A stretch of 6,797 nt of DNA from Methanosarcinaceae archaeon (GTDB taxonomy: Archaea; Halobacteriota; Methanosarcinia; Methanosarcinales; Methanosarcinaceae). A model generated the notes under the pieces. That model saw nothing but the letters and a program-made list of their open reading frames with translations, was not told the origin of the DNA and searched no databases. A program made the position numbers and the translations under genes. This document shows, piece by piece, positions 1-5,616 of this stretch (position 1 is the stretch's first letter; every line of letters starts with the position of its first letter). The stretch spans positions 1-6,797 of the forward strand of contig JAUVET010000072.1 of assembly GCA_030594665.1 (NCBI GenBank), in the 5' to 3' direction.

Positions 1-131
1 GTGAGTATGGCGGCCATAGCGGCAGGGTAATTCCTGTACCCATTCCGAACACAGAAGATAAGTCTGCCAGCGTTCCATATTGTACTGAGGTACGAGAGTC
101 CTCGGGAACTACGGATCGCTGCTGTGCTCAC
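1..131 (+). rRNA. rrf: 5S ribosomal RNA
   Basis: This is the 5S rRNA of the large ribosomal subunit. The core contains the universally conserved loop B/C stretch near 40-56 (CCATTCCGAACACAGAAG), with the helix III/IV and loop E region following. The two ends form a long terminal helix: bases 1-14 (GTGAGTATGGCGGC) pair with 118-131 (GCTGCTGTGCTCAC), using several G-U pairs. This longer helix I is in keeping with archaeal 5S rRNA. The mature ends may lie a few bases inside the helix, and the gene could extend past the left edge. No 16S or 23S sequence is visible, so whether this 5S gene is the tail of an rRNA operon cannot be decided here. Confidence 0.95.
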
Positions 132-154
132 TCTTATCGATTTTCATTATTTTG

Positions 155-185
155 ACTTGTTCAGGTAGTTTTGATGCCGAGTCAA
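155..185 (+). repeat. 31-base dispersed element, copy 1
   Basis: This stretch matches 2489-2519 in the same orientation at 28 of 31 positions, beginning ACTTGTTCAGG and ending CCGAGTCAA. In this copy the ends pair as a hairpin, 152-159 (TTGACTTG) with 178-185 (CGAGTCAA), giving 8 bp with one G-U pair around an 18-base loop. It lies in the convergent gap between the 5S gene and the AIR synthase-related gene. Its function is unknown. Candidates are a dispersed repeat, a transposon remnant or a structured RNA element. Confidence 0.7.
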
Positions 186-207
186 TGCGCCGCAGGCGGC
201 GCATTTT
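184..207 (+). terminator. GC-rich hairpin, probable 5S terminator
   Basis: A perfect inverted repeat, AATGCGCCGC (184-193) and GCGGCGCATT (196-205), is separated by AG and followed by a short T-run (204-207). Allowing a CAGG tetraloop, the stem is 9 bp. It sits about 50 bases after the 5S gene and before the convergent minus-strand operon, so it is placed to end 5S transcription. Read from the minus strand it has no T-run beyond it, so a two-way role is less clear. Confidence 0.55.
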
Positions 208-262
208 GAACATTATGAGATAATTCTATATCGTTAACTCGGTGTACATACTCTTATAGATA

Positions 263-1585
263 TTAGACATTCCGTATCATATCAATAACGCGCCGCTTCT
301 TTTCGACCGCATCATACGCTGCCCTGTCAATTGCGCCTTTCATCTCATCAAAATCGCGCGGCTCTTCTTCGCCTATCATTTTTTTAATAGGAGTGTATGC
401 GGATTCCCTGAATCGAGGTGTGAAATCATGCATCTCGCCATCAATTATAACTTCGGCACCTGTTCCTTCTTCAACACATCCTATGATATCGATCTCAACA
501 CCTGCTGCTCTTACGGTCTTCATGATGTCGTCTGCAAATTCGGAGGGTGCGATGATGAGCAGCGCGTCAAGTGAGACTCCCATGTAGTCTATCTCAAGCG
601 ATTCGAGCATTTCAAGTACAGGTTTGTTTACCAGAGGGCGCATACGTGATTCCTCGAACACCAATTTCACGCCTGCTGTTCTTGATATCTCCTTTGCGTC
701 GCCTCTGATGCCGCCGTTGGTGACATCTGTCATAGCGTGGATGTGTTTGGTCAGACCGGAATCAATGAGCGCTTCACATGCTTCAAGGAACTTGATGTTA
801 ATGGTCTCGTCAACGACCCCATGCATATTGTAATAAAGTGCCGTGGTTGAGATAGTGCCCCCGCCTGCGCCTTCTGTCATGAGGATGACATCCCCGACCT
901 GTGACTGTATTCGGGATGTGAGCTCGGATGTCGCGCCGACTGCACCGACACCGCCTGTCATGCGCTCACCTATGACCATATCCCCGCCGATACGGAGGGT
1001 GCTACCTGTTATGAGCGGGATTCCTGTGAGTTCCGAAACTGTGGTGATGCCTGCGATGTGGTCGAATATCTTTGCGACATCTCCGTCATCAGCGACATGG
1101 ATGTCCGAAAGCAAGGCAACCGGACGCGCGCCCATTACATAAACGTCACGAAGGGATGCTCTTGCCACATGAAAGCCTGCAAGGAATGGGAAATCGCTAA
1201 GTCGGGAGTGGATCCCGTCAACTGTCACTATAATATATTCTTCATCGCCATTGGTTTTTACTGCACCGGAGTCGTCGAGGTGGGATGTATCGACAACAGC
1301 ACTCGTTTTTCCGATAACCTCTGCGATCTTCTCGTGAGTATAAAAATCACCCATGCCGCGTGAACCGACTCCGAACTGTCCCATTGTAACACCTGATATT
1401 GTTGATGTGAGCACATCGCCGCTGACATTCAGTGTGGCTTTGGCTTCAACAATGGCGGCCTTTGCAAGTCCGCGCGCATGCTGGGGTGTGGTCTTTTTTA
1501 CTTCAAGTATACGTGCCGTCAGTTTATTCTCTACATCAGGGTCGCCGGCAAGCAGACCCCGTTTTGCATATCCTTCTATATCCAT
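263..1585 (-). CDS. AIR synthase-related (PurM/HypE-fold) protein
   Basis: This 440-residue soluble protein belongs to the PurM superfamily of ATP-dependent enzymes (AIR synthase, FGAM synthase, SelD, ThiL, HypE). In order it shows a helical N-terminal extension (about 1-58), a Gly-rich loop (about 65-87, containing GQFGVGSRGMGD), the PurM core strand with VTVDGIH (120-126, Asp123 a likely nucleotide/metal ligand), a conserved segment at 142-162 (RDVYVMGARPVA), and MTDVTNGGI (285-293), equivalent to the MHDVT(D/E)GG signature. It is not HypE proper, because the C-terminus ends MIRNV rather than PRIC with a terminal Cys. The most likely group is the archaeal HypE-related family COG1973, whose reaction is unknown to me. 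The start is placed at 1585 rather than the in-frame ATG at 1591, because the Shine-Dalgarno AGGG abuts the upstream ATG but lies 6-7 bases before this one. It follows hisH by 27 bases, probably in one transcript. Confidence 0.85.
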   Translation of the reverse strand: MDIEGYAKRGLLAGDPDVENKLTARILEVKKTTPQHARGLAKAAIVEAKATLNVSGDVLTSTISGVTMGQFGVGSRGMGDFYTHEKIAEVIGKTSAVVDTSHLDDSGAVKTNGDEEYIIVTVDGIHSRLSDFPFLAGFHVARASLRDVYVMGARPVALLSDIHVADDGDVAKIFDHIAGITTVSELTGIPLITGSTLRIGGDMVIGERMTGGVGAVGATSELTSRIQSQVGDVILMTEGAGGGTISTTALYYNMHGVVDETINIKFLEACEALIDSGLTKHIHAMTDVTNGGIRGDAKEISRTAGVKLVFEESRMRPLVNKPVLEMLESLEIDYMGVSLDALLIIAPSEFADDIMKTVRAAGVEIDIIGCVEEGTGAEVIIDGEMHDFTPRFRESAYTPIKKMIGEEEPRDFDEMKGAIDRAAYDAVEKKRRVIDMIRNV

Positions 1586-1612
1586 GATCATCCCTGTTTG
1601 GTTTTAAAAAAA

Positions 1613-2221
1613 TCAACACATTTCGACAAAGTTCTTGAGCATCTTAAGCCCGATATCCCCGCTTTTTTCGGGATGGAACTGTGTTCCAATCACATTTTTC
1701 GTATCGTTTACAACGGATGCTGCAAACTCGTTACCGTACTTACATGATGCAAGGGTGTGTGTTGCATCGGTGTCTACATAATATGAGTGCACAAAGTACA
1801 CATAGGTATCATCAGGCACACCCTCAAAGAACGGATGTCTCTGTGTGATTTTGATCGAGTTCCAGCCCATGTGTGGAACCTTCAGGTCAGTGTGCGGGAA
1901 ACGGGTAACACGTCCGTGCACGATGTCGAGACCTTCTGTCTGTCCGCCTTCATCGGACTCGCTCATGAGTATTTGCTGTCCCAGGCAGATCCCAAGCATT
2001 GGTTTGCCGGAATCCACATATTCACGAATGATCCCGCGCAGGTGTTCAATTTTCTTCATGGCATCGATAAATGCACCGACACCGGGAAGTATGACACCGT
2101 CAGCATCCAGTATCTCTTGCGGGTCGCTTGAGATGATTGGTGATGCACCTGCATGTTCCAGTCCCTTCCAGACACTCCGGAGATTTCCGACCCCATAATC
2201 AATAATTACGATCTTTTTCAT
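1613..2221 (-). CDS. hisH: Imidazole glycerol phosphate synthase, glutaminase subunit HisH
   Basis: HisH is a class I glutamine amidotransferase. It hydrolyses glutamine and channels ammonia to HisF, which converts PRFAR to imidazole glycerol phosphate and AICAR in histidine synthesis. The 202-residue protein has the family's usual length and full architecture: an N-terminal VIIDYGVGNLRSV, the oxyanion-loop PGVGAF, the nucleophile elbow GICLGQQ with Cys79, the conserved VPHMGWN segment, a FVHSYY segment, and the catalytic QFHPEKS with His183 and Glu185. No catalytic residue is missing. The ATG at 2221 is preferred over the in-frame ATG at 2227, because AGG directly abuts the latter and is 6 bases before the former. 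No hisF or other his gene is adjacent; its neighbour is the AIR synthase-related gene. A TATA box lies at 2276-2287. Confidence 0.96.
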   Translation of the reverse strand: MKKIVIIDYGVGNLRSVWKGLEHAGASPIISSDPQEILDADGVILPGVGAFIDAMKKIEHLRGIIREYVDSGKPMLGICLGQQILMSESDEGGQTEGLDIVHGRVTRFPHTDLKVPHMGWNSIKITQRHPFFEGVPDDTYVYFVHSYYVDTDATHTLASCKYGNEFAASVVNDTKNVIGTQFHPEKSGDIGLKMLKNFVEMC

Positions 2222-2275
2222 AGGCATCCTAAGTATGGTTTTGGTACATCAAGTTAACGTGTCTGGTTAATAAGG

Positions 2276-2287
2276 TTTTATATTTTC
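2276..2287 (-). promoter_or_regulatory. TATA box for hisH operon
   Basis: Read on the minus strand this is GAAAATATAAAA, a good archaeal TATA box with purines before it as in a BRE. A start about 25 bases downstream (near 2250) would leave a leader of roughly 30 bases carrying the AGGA Shine-Dalgarno of hisH. Assigned by spacing and sequence only. Confidence 0.5.
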
Positions 2288-2488
2288 AGGAATTTCGCCT
2301 ATAACATCTTCAAGTGGAGTTAATAAGTATGGAAGACCCTGTTTTAGCCCGCAATTTCCGTGCACTCAAGTCCAATTCACTGCATGTTTCCGTCTTTATA
2401 AAAACATTTTGTTAAGTTTTGGTGGATCTATCCAATTTCAACCTGTCCCTATATTTGCCCATATATTTCCTTCATCCCTCCATTTCGT

Positions 2489-2519
2489 ACTTGTTCAGGC
2501 AGTTTTAATTCCGAGTCAA
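2489..2519 (+). repeat. 31-base dispersed element, copy 2
   Basis: This is the second copy of the element at 155-185, identical except for T/C, G/A and G/T differences at three internal positions. The hairpin is shorter here: ACTTG (2489-2493) can pair with CGAGT (2512-2516). The similarity drops outside the 31 bases. The two copies are direct repeats bracketing the hisH/AIR synthase-related operon. Confidence 0.7.
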
Positions 2520-2563
2520 AATACCTAAATAAACACCATTTTACAAACCAACCAAAACAACAA

Positions 2564-2594
2564 CATAATCCAAATTATGATAATCCATCTTATG
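2564..2594. promoter_or_regulatory. Tandem inverted-repeat operator candidate
   Basis: Two 15-base units abut, ATAATCCAAATTATG (2565-2579) and ATAATCCATCTTATG (2580-2594), with 13 of 15 positions equal. With the preceding C the first forms a perfect dyad, CATAAT-CCAA-ATTATG (2564-2579); the second keeps ATAA...TTAT. The dyads are centred about 15 bases apart and end about 50 bases before the HD gene start. That is a fitting place for a dimeric regulator acting just upstream of the TATA box. The binding protein is unknown. Confidence 0.4.
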
Positions 2595-2612
2595 CTACCT
2601 GACTATAGGAAC

Positions 2613-2636
2613 ACCATTATACCATAAAATATATTT
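2613..2636 (+). promoter_or_regulatory. Promoter region of the HD-domain gene run
   Basis: Two TATA-like stretches lie here. ATTATACC (centre near 2618) is about 26 bases before the ATG at 2644 and would give a leaderless mRNA, which fits the lack of any Shine-Dalgarno sequence before that ATG. AAAATATATTTAAG (2627-2640) is the better TATA match but sits too close to the ATG for the usual spacing. Which one is used cannot be settled by reading. Confidence 0.4.
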
Positions 2637-2643
2637 AAGCAAC

Positions 2644-3840
2644 ATGAAAGTCATCCGTGATCCCGTACATGGTTACATCGAACTCGATAAACTCGCATTA
2701 TCACTCATCGATGCCCCATCGATGCAGCGCCTGCGCCGGATAAATCAACTTGGTCTATCCAACCTCGTCTATCCCGGAGCCAACCACACCCGTTTCGAAC
2801 ATTCCATTGGCGTGATGCACCTTGCTACAATATTGACATCACAGATCGATTCTGTGACAACAAATGAAAAGAACGAACTTCGCGCCGCTGCCCTTTTGCA
2901 CGATATCGGACACGGTCCGCTCTCACATGTAACAGAAGGTATCATCAGCCGCTACACAAGAAGAAAGCACGACGATGTGAAAAACATCATAAATAGGGGA
3001 GAGATATCACAAATACTGGACGAGCACGATCTAAGTTCCTCAAATATCGCCAAACATATCAAAGGAGAATCCGCCATCGGGCAGATACTGAGCAGCGAGA
3101 TCGATGTTGACCGCATGGACTATCTTGTAAGGGATGCGCACTATACAGGCGTTGCGTTCGGTCTTGTAGACCATGTCCGCCTGATCCATGAAATGCAATT
3201 TTACGAAAACAAACTTGTAGTCACACAGGGAGGTTTAAAAGCCGCCGAATCCTTGCTTGTATCACGTTTCTTGATGCACCCTTCCGTATATTACCATCAC
3301 GTTTCAAGGATCGCAGAGACAATGTGCACGCGGGCAATTGAATACCTGATCAGGAACAAAGCACTTGACCCTTTCGAACTTGGTGAAATGAATGATGCAA
3401 GGGTCTTTGAAACCATGCGTGCAAATGAAGGGTATGCAGGAGAACTTGTACAGCGCCTTGATGAACGCAGGCTATACAAACGAGCATTATATGTCGGTTT
3501 TGACTCGGTGGGCGAGAATGTACTGCGTCATCGTAGCAATGTGGAAAGGGTTGAAAATGAGATTGCGGAAATAGTAGGGATCGAGCCTGAAAATATACTC
3601 ATCGATATACCAAAAGCTCCTGATATTGCAGAAATGAAAGCGCTGGTAAAAGTTGACGGAAAAATGCTGCGTCTTGACGAAGCATCACATGTTGTTGCAA
3701 CTCTTGAGCTGGCACATAAGGATAACTGGAAAATGGGAGTGTACACTCCAAAAGAACACCGCGATGCCGTTGGTAAGGCTGCCCGTGAGTTATTTGGAGT
3801 GAAAAAGACCACAAAGCAGTTCCGTTTGAATGAATTGTAA
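2644..3840 (+). CDS. HD-domain phosphohydrolase (COG1078, dNTPase/SAMHD1-like)
   Basis: A 398-residue cytosolic HD-superfamily hydrolase. The opening MKVIRDPVHGYIEL and QRLRRINQLG are typical of the archaeal/bacterial COG1078 family. The metal site is intact: His53 in RFEHSIG, His86-Asp87 in LLHDIGHGPLSH and Asp156 in DVDRMDY, matching the H...HD...D arrangement of SAMHD1. Arg157, Tyr160 and Asp164 line up with residues of the SAMHD1 active-site region. The C-terminal third (about 270-398) is less conserved, and ends in a Lys-rich segment. Characterised relatives hydrolyse dNTPs to nucleoside and triphosphate, but family members also act on other phosphate esters, so the substrate here is not proven. 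The start is supported by the conserved N-terminus; there is no Shine-Dalgarno sequence, suggesting a leaderless message. The 3' end overlaps the next gene by 11 bases if that gene starts at 3830, implying cotranscription. Confidence 0.9.
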   Translation: MKVIRDPVHGYIELDKLALSLIDAPSMQRLRRINQLGLSNLVYPGANHTRFEHSIGVMHLATILTSQIDSVTTNEKNELRAAALLHDIGHGPLSHVTEGIISRYTRRKHDDVKNIINRGEISQILDEHDLSSSNIAKHIKGESAIGQILSSEIDVDRMDYLVRDAHYTGVAFGLVDHVRLIHEMQFYENKLVVTQGGLKAAESLLVSRFLMHPSVYYHHVSRIAETMCTRAIEYLIRNKALDPFELGEMNDARVFETMRANEGYAGELVQRLDERRLYKRALYVGFDSVGENVLRHRSNVERVENEIAEIVGIEPENILIDIPKAPDIAEMKALVKVDGKMLRLDEASHVVATLELAHKDNWKMGVYTPKEHRDAVGKAARELFGVKKTTKQFRLNEL

Positions 3841-4204
3841 GAGTGTGAGGGATATTTTGCAGTCGATCAAACAGAATGTAGGCAGGGCTGAACTGGTCCT
3901 TGACCAAAAACAGATCGGGAACGATCATGTAATAACACTTACCGGAGGGGAAGAACACGTTGGTGCTGTTGCCGTTGGTTTGTTCGATGAAAAAAGCGCG
4001 CGCGCGTCTGCATCCGTGATTACACTTCCGGGGCACAGGGACGAGGTTATCGCACTGGACGGCGCGCGGCGCGTCAGTGCAGTTACAAAGGCAGCAACGG
4101 TTTTTATAGTCGGCATTCATTTAGACAATATAACGAAGGATGAAATTGACAAAATAATTGTGGTCTCAAAACAGATGACAGATAAGTTCATAGATTCACT
4201 ATAA
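3830..4204 (+). CDS. LpdD-like putative prenylated-flavin chaperone
   Basis: A small soluble protein of 124 residues. It resembles the LpdD family, named from the third component of the Lactobacillus plantarum gallate decarboxylase locus (LpdB is UbiX-like, LpdC is UbiD-like); LpdD is proposed to help load or carry prenylated FMN. Segments that drive the call are TGGEEHVGAVA (38-48), LPGHRDEVIA (66-75) and GIHLDNITKDEI (95-106). Its position immediately before ubiX strongly supports the assignment. The ATG at 3830 overlaps the HD gene and has no Shine-Dalgarno sequence. An in-frame TTG at 3857 follows GAGGG (3847-3851) at 5 bases and would give a 115-residue protein beginning at QSIKQNVGR, so the true start may be 3857. 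The codons include unusual alternating GC runs (3996-4006 and 4061-4072). Confidence 0.75.
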   Translation: MNCKSVRDILQSIKQNVGRAELVLDQKQIGNDHVITLTGGEEHVGAVAVGLFDEKSARASASVITLPGHRDEVIALDGARRVSAVTKAATVFIVGIHLDNITKDEIDKIIVVSKQMTDKFIDSL

Positions 4205-4210
4205 CTAAAA

Positions 4211-4225
4211 TTATACTTATAAATA
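4211..4225 (+). promoter_or_regulatory. Possible internal promoter for ubiX
   Basis: TTATACTTATAAATA lies in the 41-base gap between the LpdD-like gene and ubiX. CTTATAAAT is a good archaeal TATA box centred about 26 bases before the ubiX ATG, so ubiX and the permease could be transcribed on their own, with little or no leader, as well as by read-through. Confidence 0.4.
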
Positions 4226-4245
4226 AAGGGGACAGAGAGAGCTTC

Positions 4246-4797
4246 ATGGAAATCGTAGTTGGGATAAGTGGTGCATCGGGAGTGCAATATGGTATCAGGT
4301 TGTTGAAAGTTCTTGCTGATATGAAGATCCGGACACATCTTGTGATATCAAAATCTGCAAAACAGATCATACAGATCGAGACCGATTACTCACCTCTTGA
4401 AGTGGAGGAACTTGCATCAGAGGTATACGGCGAAAAGGATTTCACTGCATCGATCGCAAGCGGGTCGCACATGTTCGATGGAATGATCATCGCACCATGC
4501 AGCATGAAAACACTGGGGTCGATCGCAAGCGGTATCTCGGACAATCTCATGACACGGTCAGCAGATGTGTGCTTGAAAGAAGGGCGCAAACTTATCCTGA
4601 TGACACGAGAGACCCCGCTCAGCCGCATCCACCTTGAGAATATGCTTCGGGCACAGCAAGCCGGTGCAGTCATACTTCCGGCATGCCCTGGATTTTACTC
4701 AAAACCGCAAACCATCGAAGACCTAATCAATATCATGGCCGGACGCGCACTTGACCAGATGGGGATCAAAAATGAACTCTATAAACGATGGGGTTGA
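4246..4797 (+). CDS. ubiX: Flavin prenyltransferase UbiX
   Basis: UbiX joins a dimethylallyl group to FMN, forming the fourth ring of prenylated FMN, the cofactor of UbiD-family decarboxylases. The 183-residue protein has normal length and the flavoprotein fold. Visible motifs are GISGASG (6-12, FMN phosphate), SGSHMFDGMIIAPCSMKTL around 72-90, MTRETPL (119-125) and PACPGFYSKP (145-154). Arg104, Lys111, Arg121, Glu122, Tyr151 and Arg167 fall at the spacing of the active-site residues described for Pseudomonas UbiX, so it should be active. A purine-rich GAGAGA precedes the ATG. In archaea, prenylated FMN serves anhydromevalonate phosphate decarboxylase of isoprenoid synthesis, and in some lineages UbiD enzymes of quinone pathways; which applies here is inferred, not seen. 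The LpdD-like gene upstream is a functional partner by context. The stop is 3 bases before the ABC permease start. Confidence 0.95.
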   Translation: MEIVVGISGASGVQYGIRLLKVLADMKIRTHLVISKSAKQIIQIETDYSPLEVEELASEVYGEKDFTASIASGSHMFDGMIIAPCSMKTLGSIASGISDNLMTRSADVCLKEGRKLILMTRETPLSRIHLENMLRAQQAGAVILPACPGFYSKPQTIEDLINIMAGRALDQMGIKNELYKRWG

Positions 4798-4800
4798 GCA

Positions 4801-5571
4801 GTGGCAGAAAGTTACATGAAACACTCATTCCAGACCGTCTATACGCTCTGGCTTCGTGAGATGCTTCGATTCAAACGTTCAAAATCGCGCATTATCGGTG
4901 CTGTGGCAACTCCGCTGTTCTTCCTTGTGATAATGGGGTCTGCACTTAACACGACAGTCAGTGTCAGAAGTGGCAGTTACATTGACCACATGACACCGGG
5001 CATTATTGGGATGTCGATACTATTCTCTTCGCTCATGGGCGGAGTGTCCATCATCTGGGACCGCGAATTTGGATTCCTAAAGGAAATATTGATAGCACCT
5101 GTCAGCAGGTTCTATACTGCACTTGGAAAAGCACTGGGTGGCGTAACAACAGCGATGATACAAGGTCTTTTGCTAATGATAATTGCCGGGTTTATCGGAG
5201 TCGAATACGTATCGATATGGGGCGAGTTGTTCAGTATTTTGATAATGCTGTTTACGGGACTTGGTTTTATCGGACTTGGGATCGCACTTGCTTCAAAGAT
5301 CGAATCTCATGAAGGATTCCAGATGGTTATGACATTCATCACATTTCCGGTACTAATGACAAGTACGGCGTTCTATCCGATCGAAAATATCCCGAAGTGG
5401 TTGAGTGTACCGGTTCACCTAAATCCACTCACCTATGGCATAGAGGCTTTGAGATGGGCACTGTTTGGGGCATCGGAGATCCCGATCATGCAATCAATGG
5501 CTGTGATTATCGTTTTTGCAGTAGTTATGGTCGGTATTGGAGGGTGGTCGTTCGAACGTGCAGGTGCATGA
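4801..5571 (+). CDS. ABC-2 type transporter permease
   Basis: An integral membrane protein of 256 residues with six hydrophobic segments at about 31-49, 67-86, 110-134, 143-164, 174-193 and 230-249. The arrangement and length fit the ABC-2/DrrB-NodJ export permease family. The conserved WDREFGFLKEILIAPVSR stretch (86-103) is the cytoplasmic coupling segment, and NPLTYGIEALR (208-218) before the last segment is a family hallmark. Such proteins pair with a separate ATPase to export lipids, polysaccharides, drugs or to act in stress resistance; the cargo cannot be read here. No ATPase gene is adjacent, which is unusual. The GTG at 4801 is used because GGGGTTGA lies a few bases upstream; an ATG at 4816 (MKHSFQTVY) is an alternative. 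It is three bases from ubiX, so the two are probably cotranscribed. Confidence 0.9.
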   Translation: MAESYMKHSFQTVYTLWLREMLRFKRSKSRIIGAVATPLFFLVIMGSALNTTVSVRSGSYIDHMTPGIIGMSILFSSLMGGVSIIWDREFGFLKEILIAPVSRFYTALGKALGGVTTAMIQGLLLMIIAGFIGVEYVSIWGELFSILIMLFTGLGFIGLGIALASKIESHEGFQMVMTFITFPVLMTSTAFYPIENIPKWLSVPVHLNPLTYGIEALRWALFGASEIPIMQSMAVIIVFAVVMVGIGGWSFERAGA

Positions 5572-5589
5572 TTATTATACAGTTCTGTT

Positions 5590-5616
5590 TCACGAAGTGT
5601 GATTTTCTCTTTTGTT
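5590..5616 (+). terminator. Weak hairpin and T-rich tract after the permease gene
   Basis: TCAC (5590-5593) can pair with GTGA (5599-5602), followed by a T-rich run with two C interruptions (5603-5613). Archaeal termination relies mainly on such T-tracts, so this is a likely end for the ubiX/permease transcript before the tRNA gene. The stem itself is only 4 bp. Confidence 0.35.

Larger units (their letters stand above)
2228..2643. other. Divergent intergenic region between hisH and the HD gene
   Basis: These 416 bases hold no convincing gene. From left to right there is the hisH promoter (2276-2287), a possible 28-codon ORF (2329-2415, start preceded by GGAG at 2316-2319), a second TATA-like stretch TTTATAAAA near 2394-2402, a pyrimidine-rich segment (about 2464-2486), the second 31-base element (2489-2519), a 63-base stretch of the + strand without G (2516-2578), a tandem operator-like repeat (2564-2594) and TATA-like sequences just before the HD gene. 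It is long for this compact window. Confidence 0.7.

Noticed and set aside
843..1142. 99-codon + strand frame inside the AIR synthase-related gene
   Set aside because: Antisense to a well-supported gene; low-complexity Ser/Pro/Met content typical of a reverse-complement frame.
263..1585. HypE hydrogenase maturation protein
   Set aside because: The C-terminal PRIC with its carbamoylated Cys is absent and no other hyp genes are nearby, so only the broader PurM-fold family is claimed.
2464..2486. Minus-strand GGAGGG followed by ATG suggesting a short leader peptide
   Set aside because: The frame closes after 8 codons and the Shine-Dalgarno sequence abuts the ATG, so it is likely chance in a pyrimidine-rich tract.
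155..2519. CRISPR array
   Set aside because: Only two copies 2.3 kb apart with genes between them; no regular spacers and no cas genes.
3599..4120. 173-codon open frame on the minus strand, rich in Cys and His, across the HD and LpdD-like genes
   Set aside because: It lies antisense to two genes with clear family motifs, has no recognisable domain and is best explained as a shadow frame.
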